Source: Enterovibrio norvegicus_B (GTDB taxonomy: Bacteria > Pseudomonadota > Gammaproteobacteria > Enterobacterales > Vibrionaceae). From it: a stretch of DNA of 64,000 bases. The notes below the pieces were generated by a model. That model was given only the letters and a program-made list of their open reading frames with translations. It ran no database searches and was not told the origin of the DNA. Positions 35,611 through 44,835 of this stretch are shown piece after piece. The DNA is taken from NCBI RefSeq assembly GCF_002876705.1, contig NZ_MDAG01000008.1, positions 62,001-126,000 of the forward strand. Reading direction: 5' to 3'. The position numbers and the translations under genes were made by a program. Positions within the stretch are counted from its first letter, which is position 1, and each line of letters begins with the position of its first letter.

Positions 35611-35623
35611 GTCGCGCTACCAA
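35611..35623 (-). repeat. Retron a1 inverted repeat
   Basis: Thirteen bases, perfectly complementary to 35399-35411. It marks the 5' end of the ncRNA. Confidence 0.8.
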
Positions 35624-35633
35624 AAAGGGCAGA

Positions 35634-35656
35634 GTTTGAAAGTGTCGTGTTCAAAC
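35634..35656. other. Hairpin just upstream of the retron ncRNA
   Basis: GTTTGAA (35634-35640) pairs with TTCAAAC (35650-35656). On the minus strand it is followed by CTCTGCCCTTTTTGG and then a1. It may be a weak terminator or a processing site separating the protein genes from the ncRNA. Confidence 0.4.
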
Positions 35657-35746
35657 CGCTGAAATTTGAGTCAATAGCATGCAGTCCGTGTGAAAACGAT
35701 TCAAGTGAATTGCAGCGAAAAAGTGATGTGAATCTCGTTATCATTT

Positions 35747-37390
35747 TCATGCGAGGCGCTCCTGAGAAACAGTCAGTCTCAGAGCAAGCATGTGCTCGCA
35801 GGGGCCTTGACGAAGTTTGTTTTGATGCCAGAAATGACACTGACATTCGCCTTTTACCAACCGTTGGTCATTATCGATGCTCAATGCCACGTGGTATTCG
35901 TGGGCATTGTCCATCACGGTACCGATGAGTTCTTGCCCCTGTTGATCTGACTCAGCTTTATCAATGGTCACGAGTTTTGCAGCCACAAAGTTAGCGGCTT
36001 TCTTTTCTCGCTCGTTGTTAAAGCGGATGTCGTCCAAATTGATGGGGGCGTTATACAGGGAACGTAAACGGTACACATTAGCGGTCATGTCATAGAGCAC
36101 TAATCCCAGTTGGCTATATTGTGCCAATGCCGATTTTACGGTGCTGAGATCAAGTTGAAGGCGCGTTGCAAGGCTTGTTGCGCTTTCTTGATGGGTTTCT
36201 TCTAGCGCTTGGTAAACACGTTGGCTGGTCAGTTGATCGACAGTTTCACGTGGCGCAAGTAAGTCGAAATTGCCTGCTTGAGACCAATCGTTCGCACTCC
36301 AACCGGACAGTCCGAGTGTAAAGGTCAATGGGCCCATATTGGCAACGTAGAACGAGGGCAAACCATCGTCCATAAGGTGAACATCAAAGTGATCGGCGAC
36401 GGGCAATAAGCGTTCAAGAATGAGCAATCGGCGACGTCCCCAAACACGAATAGAACGTTCTGAGTCGCCTTGGTATATCGAACGATCAAAGCGAATTACA
36501 TCGCCCCATGGTTCCATCACCACCTGAATGGGTTGGCCAGGCGTCAGCTCAAAACGCATGGAACGAGGGCCTACACGTTCTTTTTTGCGCTTGAGTTGCA
36601 GGCACAGATTATGAATATCCATGGGCTGCAAACGCAACGTCACCATGGGCAAGGTCATGGCGGAACTGACTTGCAGAAAGCCTCTTACCCAGCTTTCTGG
36701 CAGGTCGATTTTTTTCTCGTCATAGGCTGCGGCACCCGAGGTTTGAATATTGAATCCCTCTGGGTCAATTTTCAGCAGGGTGGTGCGGTAATCGCGAATT
36801 TTCTGAAATTCGTTATACAGTTTGGTCGAGTAATCAATATTGGTGGTGCCGTAAGCTTGCTCGGAGACATTGGCAAACACATCGTATTGGCAACTCAACT
36901 TTCCGTAGCTGGATTCATCCTCAGAAAAGCATTCAAAAAAGACCTGATCAGGGTGAATGGTAATGACGGGGTCAAGCACAAACCACGCATCCATGTCGTT
37001 CTTGTATAAGTAGTTAAAGTACGTATCTTGCGCTTTGTAATAGGGGGCCAGTATCTCTCCCGCTTGACGATTCATGTCCGTCAGTTCTGCGCTCACCGCA
37101 TCGAGATCCGCTTTCACTTTTCCTGAACGGCTGACGAACTCTGCGAGCATTCGCTCTTCTTCACCCGCTAACCAGCGTTGGTATTCTTCGCGGTTTTTTG
37201 GCATGAAACGCATGTCCGAAATCACCACATCGTGAAGGCTGGACATGGCCTCTCTAAAACGTCGCTTATCTTTGAGTTCGCCCACGAAGAAGGTGGGTGG
37301 GCGTGATAAGTCGGGGGCAAACGACATGTCGGTTTGCTTGCTGTTTGAACCAACGCGCGAGGCATTGGCATAGCGATAAGTCACTTCCAT
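35747..37390 (-). CDS. Winged-helix/SWIM zinc-finger protein, retron partner
   Basis: A 547-aa protein. The C-terminus has a SWIM zinc finger, CxCx12CxH, with Cys516, Cys518, Cys531 and His533. Before it is a winged-helix-like segment (about 395-450, SATSLATRLQLDLSTVKSALAQYSQLGLVLYD). The N-terminal 380 residues match no fold I can name. SWIM fingers bind DNA or protein. The ATG follows the WGR-gene stop by two bases, so the two are translationally coupled. It ends 123 bases before the retron ncRNA. In the retron it is a likely DNA-binding or effector component; that role is inference. Confidence 0.85.
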   Translation of the reverse strand: MEVTYRYANASRVGSNSKQTDMSFAPDLSRPPTFFVGELKDKRRFREAMSSLHDVVISDMRFMPKNREEYQRWLAGEEERMLAEFVSRSGKVKADLDAVSAELTDMNRQAGEILAPYYKAQDTYFNYLYKNDMDAWFVLDPVITIHPDQVFFECFSEDESSYGKLSCQYDVFANVSEQAYGTTNIDYSTKLYNEFQKIRDYRTTLLKIDPEGFNIQTSGAAAYDEKKIDLPESWVRGFLQVSSAMTLPMVTLRLQPMDIHNLCLQLKRKKERVGPRSMRFELTPGQPIQVVMEPWGDVIRFDRSIYQGDSERSIRVWGRRRLLILERLLPVADHFDVHLMDDGLPSFYVANMGPLTFTLGLSGWSANDWSQAGNFDLLAPRETVDQLTSQRVYQALEETHQESATSLATRLQLDLSTVKSALAQYSQLGLVLYDMTANVYRLRSLYNAPINLDDIRFNNEREKKAANFVAAKLVTIDKAESDQQGQELIGTVMDNAHEYHVALSIDNDQRLVKGECQCHFWHQNKLRQGPCEHMLALRLTVSQERLA

Positions 37391-37392
37391 GT

Positions 37393-40300
37393 TTACTCCT
37401 CAAGCTCATGATGCGCGGCATGACGAACGGCTTTCAGCGCCACAGGTAACGTCAGATCACCGTGGGTCTGTTTTAGGCTCATCATTAGCTTGATGTATTC
37501 TGCTTTGTCCTTTTGTACCGAGGTGAGCGACAAGCGCGTCAGTAATTGACTCAGCATGGCTCGCACGGCATCAGATGTGTTCGCTTGAGATGTCAAAAAG
37601 CGGAGCACGTTATCTTTTGCAGGCCGTCCCGTGTTAACGCGTGTCAGCACGGAAACAAAATAGGGTTGCAGCGCGACAATCGTGGTCTCATCGTTGCTGG
37701 CGTGTTGGGGTAACAACTGACTGACGAACAGTTCAACGTTCGCGGCTGGGTGCTGACTGAGTTGCAGGAGGTACCGCTCCGCATCGTCTTGGTCAAAATA
37801 GGTTTGCACTAACTCTCGTCCGAAACGCTGCACAGGGTCTACAACACTGTCACAAATGGCCACGATCTGATCTGGCGTCCATTGTTCTCTCGACAGCGAT
37901 TCGCGGCAGAAGTCGAACACAAAGTCTTGCGTGTCGTGCCATTCACTTTCCATGACAGAAACTATGTTGTCCATCTGAGCAATGAGTGCGTCAGGTGAAT
38001 CACCGAAGTGTTTCTGTGCATGTTCACGGAGGGTCAATGTGGGGCTATTGAGTAACGAGAGCCATTTCTCGTTGGTGAATCGCGAATAAGGCGTGCGTTG
38101 TTGAAAGTGCTCAGACGTGAGCGTATGGGCCATTTCGGAGCGTGCCGTCGCGAGTTTCCATAGGCTTTCATTGTGTGTTTCTTCTCGTAGAGACGCGTTG
38201 CCATGTGTACGCAGAAAATCGAGAAGTTGTTGCTGAAGGCTGTCTTCTAGCTTGTTGGCATGCAGCAAGTTCACCATGTGTTCAACAATCGCTTGCTGAT
38301 TCTTGGCGTTGCTTTCGTTATATGACGAGGTCTGCATGGCCTCGGCAAACACACTTAACGTTGCGTGTTGTTGGGCGGGTGTGCCTTGCGCCAATGAACC
38401 TAGCAAGTTGTCGAGTTGGTCGGCGAGCTTATCGTGGGTCAGCTTTTTCAGTAACGCGATCGCGAATGCGCGAATGTCTTCATCATCAGAGGTTTGGATG
38501 GTATGCAGTGATGCCTCTGATATTTGATCGTAAGCAATCGGCATGGCATCAAGAAGTTTGCACCCGAAAAGTGCAAGGCTGATGGAGGGAGACTGAATCA
38601 ATGCTTCTGCGATTGCGATATCAGGTAGTGCGCTAGCGCGCGCATTTGTCAGCGCATCCTGGCACTGCGTGAGTAACCAATCAAAGGTCTGTGTAGCATG
38701 CTCTTTTGATGCAAAATCTTTCTCACTGACCACGGAGAGCACGGCTGAAAGTAACGCGGATTTATCAACAAACGTGAATTTGGCTTTTTGCTCAGGCGCT
38801 TCAAGCCAAGCAATGATGCTGGTGTGATCGGGTAGCTCTACACGTGGGTCGATACACAATGCATGGGCTATCGCCGTTAACATTTCGTCAAAATCGCGTT
38901 TTTGTCCGAGCAACTCCAGCCCAAGTGAAATGGGCGCAGCCAGACCGCTACTAAACAAAAGCACCAAAATATCGCCAGTAACCGGTTGGTTGGCGAGCAA
39001 ATGCTTCAGTCGGGTTGACGCGAAAGCTTGAGAGCGCGTGAATGGCTTCGTAAAAAGACGAATGACATCAGCGAGTGACAAGGTGTCGATAAAATCGGAG
39101 TTGTCTTCGAGTGCGCGAATTGCAAAATCTGAAACAGGTTCGCAGTCAGTGGCACACGCAATACGAAGCAAACTGTCAGGTGCTTTGTCCCAGCACTCAG
39201 GAAATGCCTCTCCGCGACCGTCAAAAATTGTGTCAGGGTCGAAGCGCCAAATACCGCGACGGTTTTTCGAATAGGCAGTGTTGTTGGCACGAAGCAAAGT
39301 GTTCAATGCTGAACAGTGTGCGTACTCGTCGTAATGCAAGGTGGCGATGAGCTGGCGACGCCAGTTGTCATCCCATCGATAATGGGGTGTCGAGCGAGCA
39401 GGTTTAGCATGTGCTGCGGTGTATTGCAGCAGCGTTGACTCAGCGAGCTCAGTAAAACGATCACTTTTCGACACACCCAAACGTTTGAGTGCCCGAGAAT
39501 ATCGTGCAACTAAATACCGATGGGTTTTTTGAGAATGCGCTAAACGAGCGGTGTCTGATGCCAATTCTTCTTCAACATCTAAGCAGCCATGCTCGTTGTA
39601 TACCATTCCCCAATCTCTATAAAAATGCGGTTTGCTTTGTTCTAGGCGAACGTTCAGCGTCGTGAACACGGCCGTATCCAACCTAAATTCACTCATTTTG
39701 AGCAAATACCGTACACCGCGAAATGCACCGGGTGTTATCGGAATGCTTGGCAGAACCTTCAGTAACGCTTGGCGAATGTCTGTATCGACGAGCGACTGCA
39801 AATATGCGGCTTTGATTAACGTGCCAATGGGGTAGCTGGTGGCGCGTTTAGAATCTGCATTGTTAAATTGCGCCACCGCATTTAGCAGCGAATCGGGTGT
39901 TATGTTCTCGTTGTGCGTACGTAAGGTGTCGTAGCGATTTTTACGCTCCTCTTCGGGCGTTAGCGCCAAGATGACTTCGAGCGCGAGGTTTGCGAGGGTC
40001 GTGTTCGAATGCGACAAATAAGGAGAAACGAGGTCGATGTTTTCGTGCGAGCCTACGCGCCCTAGTGTCCAAAGGAGCGTGTACTCATGAAGGTCGTCTT
40101 TTTGCCCAAGAAGGGTTGCAACAAGCGCGGCTGCTTCGGGGTTTTTCTCTGGGGGTAAACGCCATACCTGACGAGCTCGTGTGTCAGGATTCTTTTCTTG
40201 GCGAATACGATCGAGCAACGACGCGCTGCTTTCAGGCTTCGATGAGGCAGCTGTTGATGACGATGGTGAAGCAACACCATCGCGATAGCCTTTATTCGTT

Positions 40301-40524
40301 TTGGATACCACGATCGAATCAAACAGCTTTTCGGCTTTTTCTATTGAAACGGGGGAGGGGGTTTTGGTGCCTTCACGCAGACTTGCCCCACGACGCCCAT
40401 AGCGAAAATTAACCAAGTATCGTTCGTTGTCATCGGTGCTATTGATGTCGACCAAATCGACTTCATAGACCTTGTCTGAATTTCCTTCCTGAAAATACAA
40501 ACGGGATTTTCGTATCAGCCGCAT
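37393..40524 (-). CDS. WGR-domain HEAT/ARM-repeat protein, retron partner
   Basis: A 1043-aa protein. An N-terminal WGR domain (about 1-80: YLVNFRYGRRGASLREGTKT) precedes a long run of helical HEAT/ARM-type repeats (for example AAALVATLLGQKDDLHEYTLLWTLGRVG). WGR domains occur in PARP proteins and in MolR/YehI-like bacterial proteins and bind DNA ends or strands. No nuclease or ATPase motif is visible. It is the first gene of the retron locus and is coupled to the SWIM gene. It may be the sensor or scaffold of the system. Its ribosome site (CAGGGA) is unusually close to the ATG, so the start is less sure. Confidence 0.85.
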   Translation of the reverse strand: MRLIRKSRLYFQEGNSDKVYEVDLVDINSTDDNERYLVNFRYGRRGASLREGTKTPSPVSIEKAEKLFDSIVVSKTNKGYRDGVASPSSSTAASSKPESSASLLDRIRQEKNPDTRARQVWRLPPEKNPEAAALVATLLGQKDDLHEYTLLWTLGRVGSHENIDLVSPYLSHSNTTLANLALEVILALTPEEERKNRYDTLRTHNENITPDSLLNAVAQFNNADSKRATSYPIGTLIKAAYLQSLVDTDIRQALLKVLPSIPITPGAFRGVRYLLKMSEFRLDTAVFTTLNVRLEQSKPHFYRDWGMVYNEHGCLDVEEELASDTARLAHSQKTHRYLVARYSRALKRLGVSKSDRFTELAESTLLQYTAAHAKPARSTPHYRWDDNWRRQLIATLHYDEYAHCSALNTLLRANNTAYSKNRRGIWRFDPDTIFDGRGEAFPECWDKAPDSLLRIACATDCEPVSDFAIRALEDNSDFIDTLSLADVIRLFTKPFTRSQAFASTRLKHLLANQPVTGDILVLLFSSGLAAPISLGLELLGQKRDFDEMLTAIAHALCIDPRVELPDHTSIIAWLEAPEQKAKFTFVDKSALLSAVLSVVSEKDFASKEHATQTFDWLLTQCQDALTNARASALPDIAIAEALIQSPSISLALFGCKLLDAMPIAYDQISEASLHTIQTSDDEDIRAFAIALLKKLTHDKLADQLDNLLGSLAQGTPAQQHATLSVFAEAMQTSSYNESNAKNQQAIVEHMVNLLHANKLEDSLQQQLLDFLRTHGNASLREETHNESLWKLATARSEMAHTLTSEHFQQRTPYSRFTNEKWLSLLNSPTLTLREHAQKHFGDSPDALIAQMDNIVSVMESEWHDTQDFVFDFCRESLSREQWTPDQIVAICDSVVDPVQRFGRELVQTYFDQDDAERYLLQLSQHPAANVELFVSQLLPQHASNDETTIVALQPYFVSVLTRVNTGRPAKDNVLRFLTSQANTSDAVRAMLSQLLTRLSLTSVQKDKAEYIKLMMSLKQTHGDLTLPVALKAVRHAAHHELEE

Positions 40525-40900
40525 TTCCCTGTCTCATTCGACCAAACAAGTGCGAACCACCGTACCACACCGAGTTTCTCAGTGAAGTAGTTGGGCCAAT
40601 GAATTCTTGAAAAATCACAAAGATGGGAATGTGTTCTTCTTGAGGGAGCGTGGATTTAGGGTGGATTTGAAGCTCATCGCGTGATGGACAGTACGGGGAT
40701 GGTAACGGCGTGACGTTCGGTTTGTTCACCGTTCTTTCGTTGTCGCATGACCCGTCCATAAGATTGTCGTTTTTATTCAATCTTTGGTGCTAACCGGTGA
40801 TTATTATCTGCGGTATCGAAACGCGCTGGTTCAATGGTAAGCAAGTTCGTTCATCGAGAGTGAACAAAATTGGCGCTGAAAAGAGGTTGGATACACGCTT
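40525..40900. other. Intergenic region upstream of the retron locus
   Basis: A 376-base divergent gap between the retron locus and a GNAT gene. It should carry the retron promoter, but I cannot pick out a good -35/-10 pair. A 105-codon minus-strand frame here overlaps the WGR gene and looks spurious. Confidence 0.4.
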
Positions 40901-41737
40901 ATGTTAAACATCAAAAAACTCGACACGCTGGACACCATCAGTGATCTGAAAACACACTATTTTTCACAGGCTACCGCGCCGCTTGATGGTATGTGGCATT
41001 TTGGTTTTGTGCCGATGTCTGCGCATTTTGGGTTTTACGAAAATGAGGATTTGGTGGGCTTTTGCTGCGTGAATGGCGAGGGGTATTTATTGCAGTTTTA
41101 CCTTTCTCCCATCGCGAAAATATCGGCGCGCGATCTCTTTGCACATATTGCGCAGCAAGGCAGTGATGAGATTGGAGCGGTGAAAGGGGCATTTGTCAGC
41201 ACCGCGGAAACGTCATACCTCTCGCTGAGTCTTGATAACAGCGCATCGTTCGTGGTGAATTCATTGATGTATCAACGTGATCTGAACGTTGCTCTACCTC
41301 GCGCAGCGACAGCGGTTGAAACACTCGATATGGTGTTGGCGACAGAAGACAAATGCGATGAGTATGTTGCTTTTGCCGTGGCAACGATTGGAGCGCCTGA
41401 GCAGTGGCTAAGAGGTTACTTTGGCAATTTGATTCAACGCCAAGAGCTTTGGGGGCATTGGAAAGGCGGGCAATTGTTAGCAACCGGTGAATGTCGCCGC
41501 TTTGACGAACACCAAATGGGTTACGCCGATTTGGGAATGATTGTGGCTGAATCTGAGCGTGGTAAAGGCATTGCAACCCGTGTGTTGTGCCACTTAGTGA
41601 AACACGCTGAGCACCAAGGTTTATCTGCCATGTGTTCGACAGAAAGTGACAATATCGGGGCGCAAAAAGCGATATCCCGAGCAGGAATGTCGTCATCAAA
41701 CCGTATTGTTCAGTTTGAATTTATCGCGAGCCACTAA
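40901..41737 (+). CDS. GNAT-family N-acetyltransferase
   Basis: A 278-aa protein. The C-terminal half has the acetyl-CoA motif ESERGKGIATRVLCHLVKHAEHQGLSAMCSTESDN, preceded by GYADLGMIVA. The N-terminal half (to about 130) looks like a second, degenerate GNAT repeat (AHFGFYENEDLVGFCCVNGEGYLLQFYLSP). The substrate is unknown. It is a single gene next to the retron locus but on the opposite strand. Confidence 0.8.
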   Translation: MLNIKKLDTLDTISDLKTHYFSQATAPLDGMWHFGFVPMSAHFGFYENEDLVGFCCVNGEGYLLQFYLSPIAKISARDLFAHIAQQGSDEIGAVKGAFVSTAETSYLSLSLDNSASFVVNSLMYQRDLNVALPRAATAVETLDMVLATEDKCDEYVAFAVATIGAPEQWLRGYFGNLIQRQELWGHWKGGQLLATGECRRFDEHQMGYADLGMIVAESERGKGIATRVLCHLVKHAEHQGLSAMCSTESDNIGAQKAISRAGMSSSNRIVQFEFIASH

Positions 41738-41955
41738 GGCGAAGCCGCGCCTTAACAAACAATCCCTGAACACATCTTGTGTGTTTGATAGGTAGACCCA
41801 TGCATGCGCTAGCGATGGCGGATCATGGGCTCTTTCTTATCCTTTGATCTCCGCTTCCTTCTTGTTCATAAAGAAACACTGCAATCACATGCCGCATGGC
41901 TTATCGTGTGTGGGATTCTTCCACAAAGGCTAAAACACGATAAGGCTAAAACACG

Positions 41956-42795
41956 ATGATCAATTGGCTACATGCCCCTTTATCGCCTGAAATAACTCGA
42001 TATGTCGAGTGCTATTGGTTTATCGAAAAACAGCCCGGCGTAGAAGGCCATGCGTTCCCAAAACTTAACCCTGATCCCTCTGCACATTTGGTTCTATCGC
42101 CGCCCACACAAAGGTACCGCTATGAAACGGAGCAGCGTGTTTTTGAAGGGGAAGGCAGTCACTGGCTATTTCCGCACCTTCACACATTTGAATTGGACCA
42201 TCGTGATCCCTTTGTGCACATCGGAATTAAGTTTCATGCAGGTGCGCTCTATTCTCTGACTTTGCTTGAGTATGTTCACCCAACCTTGGATGTAATCACG
42301 CCAGTCACGCTCTCGTCAGTGATGGAGCACGTCAGCGATGCAGAAGATATGCTTATTACATTGGCACGAAATAGCCCAACCCAAACCTGCGAACAGCTTG
42401 ATGCTTTGTTGCTGCCTTGGCTGAAAAAAAGCAGAGAAGACCAGCACAGTGAGGTAACCCGAAAAGCCCTTCAGCTACTCGATACGATGTCTGTCTCTGC
42501 CCTTGGTGATGCGCTTTATTGTTCTCAGCGCACCTTGGAACGCAGTTTCAGTCGAGTGACAGGGCTTACCTTGAAACAGTGTCAATCGATGAACAAGCTT
42601 GAAGCCATGCTGGCGTATCTCTATCAACGAGAGGCGACTGAGATTGATTGGTCTGACGTGGCATTGAAGTTCGGCTTTAGCGACCAACCCCATCTTATCC
42701 GGCACCTGAAAAAACAGATTGGTTTAACGCCGAATACTTACGCAAAAGAGCGAAGCTTGACCATCGATGTGTATGGTGGCGTGAAATATTCCTAG
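41956..42795 (+). CDS. AraC-family transcriptional regulator
   Basis: A 279-aa protein. The N-terminal half (ITRYVECYWFIEKQ, then PDPSAHLVLS) is the DUF6597-type ligand region. The C-terminal double helix-turn-helix holds VSALGDALYCSQRTLERSFSRVTGLTLKQ and VALKFGFSDQPHLIRHLKKQIGLTPNTY. The effector and targets are unknown; no adjacent gene on its strand is an obvious target. Confidence 0.88.
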   Translation: MINWLHAPLSPEITRYVECYWFIEKQPGVEGHAFPKLNPDPSAHLVLSPPTQRYRYETEQRVFEGEGSHWLFPHLHTFELDHRDPFVHIGIKFHAGALYSLTLLEYVHPTLDVITPVTLSSVMEHVSDAEDMLITLARNSPTQTCEQLDALLLPWLKKSREDQHSEVTRKALQLLDTMSVSALGDALYCSQRTLERSFSRVTGLTLKQCQSMNKLEAMLAYLYQREATEIDWSDVALKFGFSDQPHLIRHLKKQIGLTPNTYAKERSLTIDVYGGVKYS

Positions 42796-42845
42796 CGTTG
42801 CGTTGAGTGCGGACAGGTCACTTGCCTGCGTTTTCGTTTACGTCG

Positions 42846-43811
42846 CTAACGACCGTTGTGTGAGTGAGCACCTGCATACAGGGCATCAAAATGTGGGATG
42901 TTGCTTTCCCATACCGGCACGTCTTCGCCAACAATGGTTTTTAACGTATCGATAAACAACTTGGTTTTGATAGGGGCATCTCGATGGGGATACACCGCAT
43001 AAAAGGTACCGAAATCATCGAGCTTTACGTGCGTCATGATCGGGATAAGTTGCCCATCTAACACTTCATTTTCGATCATTTGAGCGGTCACAACGGCCAG
43101 CATGTTGCCGGACACCGCCGCTTTTTTGATGATTTCAACATCGTTCACTTTATACGCGACATTGAGTTGTAGATGCTGGTGCTGTTCGTTTTCATCCAAA
43201 TAACCGAACTTATCAAGGATCAGTCCTGGTGCGGCATACACGGCGGCGGGCAGTGCTTCTAGCTGTTGGACGGTATGGATGTCGCCATGTTTTTCAATGA
43301 ACGACGGTGATGCAACGATCAACAACCTGTCCCGCGCTATTTTGCGAGTAATGAGGCTTGAATTCTTTGGCTTCCCAATGCGAATACCAATATCAAACCC
43401 TTCGCCCACCATGTCAGTGACGCGATCATCCAAACGCAATTCTATCTCTACATCTGGGTAGTTTTGCTGAAATGCCACCACGGCTTGTTGAACGTATTGT
43501 CGGCCAAATAATGTGGTGCTGGTGATCCGCAATATCCCCTTCGGTTCAGCGTGATAATTCTGTGCTAAGCGGTGAGTCTCACTTAATAACACCCGCAATG
43601 CGCTTGCTTGGTTCATCATTTCCTTGCCAGCAGCGGTGAGGGCGAGCGATCGCGTCGTGCGATTGAGTAAGCGCACGCCAAGTTCACTTTCTAAGCGATT
43701 GATGTGTTTGGAGATCACTGAACGGTCGACATTTCGCTGCTCTGAGACCTTAGTGAAAGAGCCCAGTTCAACAACATCAAGTAAGAGCAATAAGCGGCTA
43801 GAGAAATCCAT
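42846..43811 (-). CDS. LysR-family transcriptional regulator
   Basis: A 321-aa protein. The start at 43811 has AAAGGA six bases upstream and gives the usual LysR N-terminus, LLDVVELGSFTKVSEQRNVDRSVISKHINRLESELGVRLLNRTTRSL. A periplasmic-binding-like effector domain follows from about residue 90. It is divergent from the enoyl-CoA hydratase gene with 150 bases between the starts, and probably regulates it. Confidence 0.9.
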   Translation of the reverse strand: MDFSSRLLLLLDVVELGSFTKVSEQRNVDRSVISKHINRLESELGVRLLNRTTRSLALTAAGKEMMNQASALRVLLSETHRLAQNYHAEPKGILRITSTTLFGRQYVQQAVVAFQQNYPDVEIELRLDDRVTDMVGEGFDIGIRIGKPKNSSLITRKIARDRLLIVASPSFIEKHGDIHTVQQLEALPAAVYAAPGLILDKFGYLDENEQHQHLQLNVAYKVNDVEIIKKAAVSGNMLAVVTAQMIENEVLDGQLIPIMTHVKLDDFGTFYAVYPHRDAPIKTKLFIDTLKTIVGEDVPVWESNIPHFDALYAGAHSHNGR

Positions 43812-43961
43812 CTGAATCCTTTGGTGCATTTTTGGCAACAATGTTGTGCCAATTTGAGCATTTTTCATCACTCAAGACAAATCTATAGTGGCTCCACATT
43901 AAACATTCAGCTTATTCAAAGCGCGCAGACAAGGCGCATGTATCTCAACGAGGAAGATCCC

Positions 43962-44774
43962 ATGAATACGATTGCGATAACACAACAAAACGGCATTGCT
44001 ACTGTCACCATTAACAATCCTCCGGTGAATGTACTGACGATTGATCTCATCAATGAAATCAATGCGTTTGTGCTGTCTCTCAAAGACGATCGTGATACCA
44101 AAATCGTGGTATTCAAATCGCTTCATGCACAATTCTTCTTGGCGCATTTAGATTTGCATGTCATCAACGGGACGCAAGGTGGGCAAGCTGCATCGATTGA
44201 ATTCAATCATATGATTGCCAATATCAAAGCAATGAAACCTTTGTCTGTTGCGGTCGTTGATGGTGTTGCTCGTGGGGGCGGTAACGAATTCGTGATGGCA
44301 TGTGATTTAGCTTATGGCACTGAAAATGCGGCGTTCGCTCAGCCAGAGATCCACGTGAACATCCCAACGGGTGGGCAGGGCGCGGTACAATTTGCGCGAC
44401 GTATGGGCAAAAACAAAGCCCTGCAAGCTTTGCTATTGGGGAATGATTTTTCTGCACAGCAAGCAGAAGCCCTGAACATCATTACGCAGTTTGTGCCTAA
44501 AGCGGAATTGGATGATTTCTTGGCGATGACGTTGGGCGTGATCAGCACGTTAGAAGTGCGTGATATCGTGATGTACAAAGACATTGTGAAGACGTCGATC
44601 GTTGATGAAGACGCTGGCGCTGAGTTGGAGTTGCGTTACTTCCTTGAACGCGCGAAAGAAAACAAAACACAGGCGATCATTGATGCTTTTATTAAGCACG
44701 GTGGCCAAACAGAGCGTGAGGCGAAAGATATCCAAGGCATTTTTGTTGATACCGCCGCGGAACTGTCCAAATAG
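43962..44774 (+). CDS. Enoyl-CoA hydratase/isomerase family protein
   Basis: A 270-aa crotonase-fold protein. The start at 43962 has GAGGAAG upstream. GIATVTINNPPVNVLTIDLINEI, FFLAHLDLHVI (first oxyanion-hole segment) and VDGVARGGGNEFVMACDLAYG (second) are visible. The usual catalytic Glu pair is not clearly conserved, so the reaction (hydration, isomerisation or other) is open. It is divergent from a LysR regulator and ends at a perfect terminator. Confidence 0.85.
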   Translation: MNTIAITQQNGIATVTINNPPVNVLTIDLINEINAFVLSLKDDRDTKIVVFKSLHAQFFLAHLDLHVINGTQGGQAASIEFNHMIANIKAMKPLSVAVVDGVARGGGNEFVMACDLAYGTENAAFAQPEIHVNIPTGGQGAVQFARRMGKNKALQALLLGNDFSAQQAEALNIITQFVPKAELDDFLAMTLGVISTLEVRDIVMYKDIVKTSIVDEDAGAELELRYFLERAKENKTQAIIDAFIKHGGQTEREAKDIQGIFVDTAAELSK

Positions 44775-44796
44775 CATTGTCTTCATCTGAACATAT

Positions 44797-44835
44797 GAAA
44801 GTGGCAAACCGATGGTTTGCCACTTTCTTTTTTAG
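44797..44835 (+). terminator. Rho-independent terminator
   Basis: A 14-bp perfect stem, GAAAGTGGCAAACC (44797-44810) with GGTTTGCCACTTTC (44814-44827), followed by a T run. Confidence 0.9.

Larger units (their letters stand above)
35399..35623 (-). ncRNA. Retron ncRNA (msr-msd)
   Basis: The element is bounded by perfect 13-bp inverted repeats, read on the minus strand as TTGGTAGCGCGAC (a1, 35623-35611) and its complement (a2, 35411-35399). After a1 comes GTTAGAACC, whose G (complement of 35606) is a candidate branch guanosine. The msr part has a perfect 8-bp hairpin, GAATGGTG/CACCATTC (35574-35592). The msd part is a long near-perfect stem, 35456-35477 against 35507-35529, capped by an inner hairpin TGACTTC/GAAGTCA (35481-35497). 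It lies directly upstream of the RT, as retron ncRNAs do. The 225-nt length is in the usual range. Confidence 0.85.
33491..40524 (-). other. Retron locus, type XIII-like (WGR/HEAT + WH-SWIM + ncRNA + RT)
   Basis: Four parts lie in order on the minus strand: a WGR/HEAT-repeat protein, a winged-helix/SWIM protein two bases later, a retron ncRNA 123 bases after that, and a retron RT 70 bases further on. Tight spacing and conserved retron signals argue for one functional unit. I recall type XIII retrons as carrying ARM/HEAT and WH-SWIM partners, which fits. Retrons of several types act as antiphage systems in which the RT and its RT-DNA hold a toxic partner in check. Confidence 0.8.

Noticed and set aside
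40463..40780. A 105-codon minus-strand ORF ahead of the WGR gene
   Set aside because: It starts at TTG, overlaps the WGR gene in another frame, and shows no domain or ribosome site.
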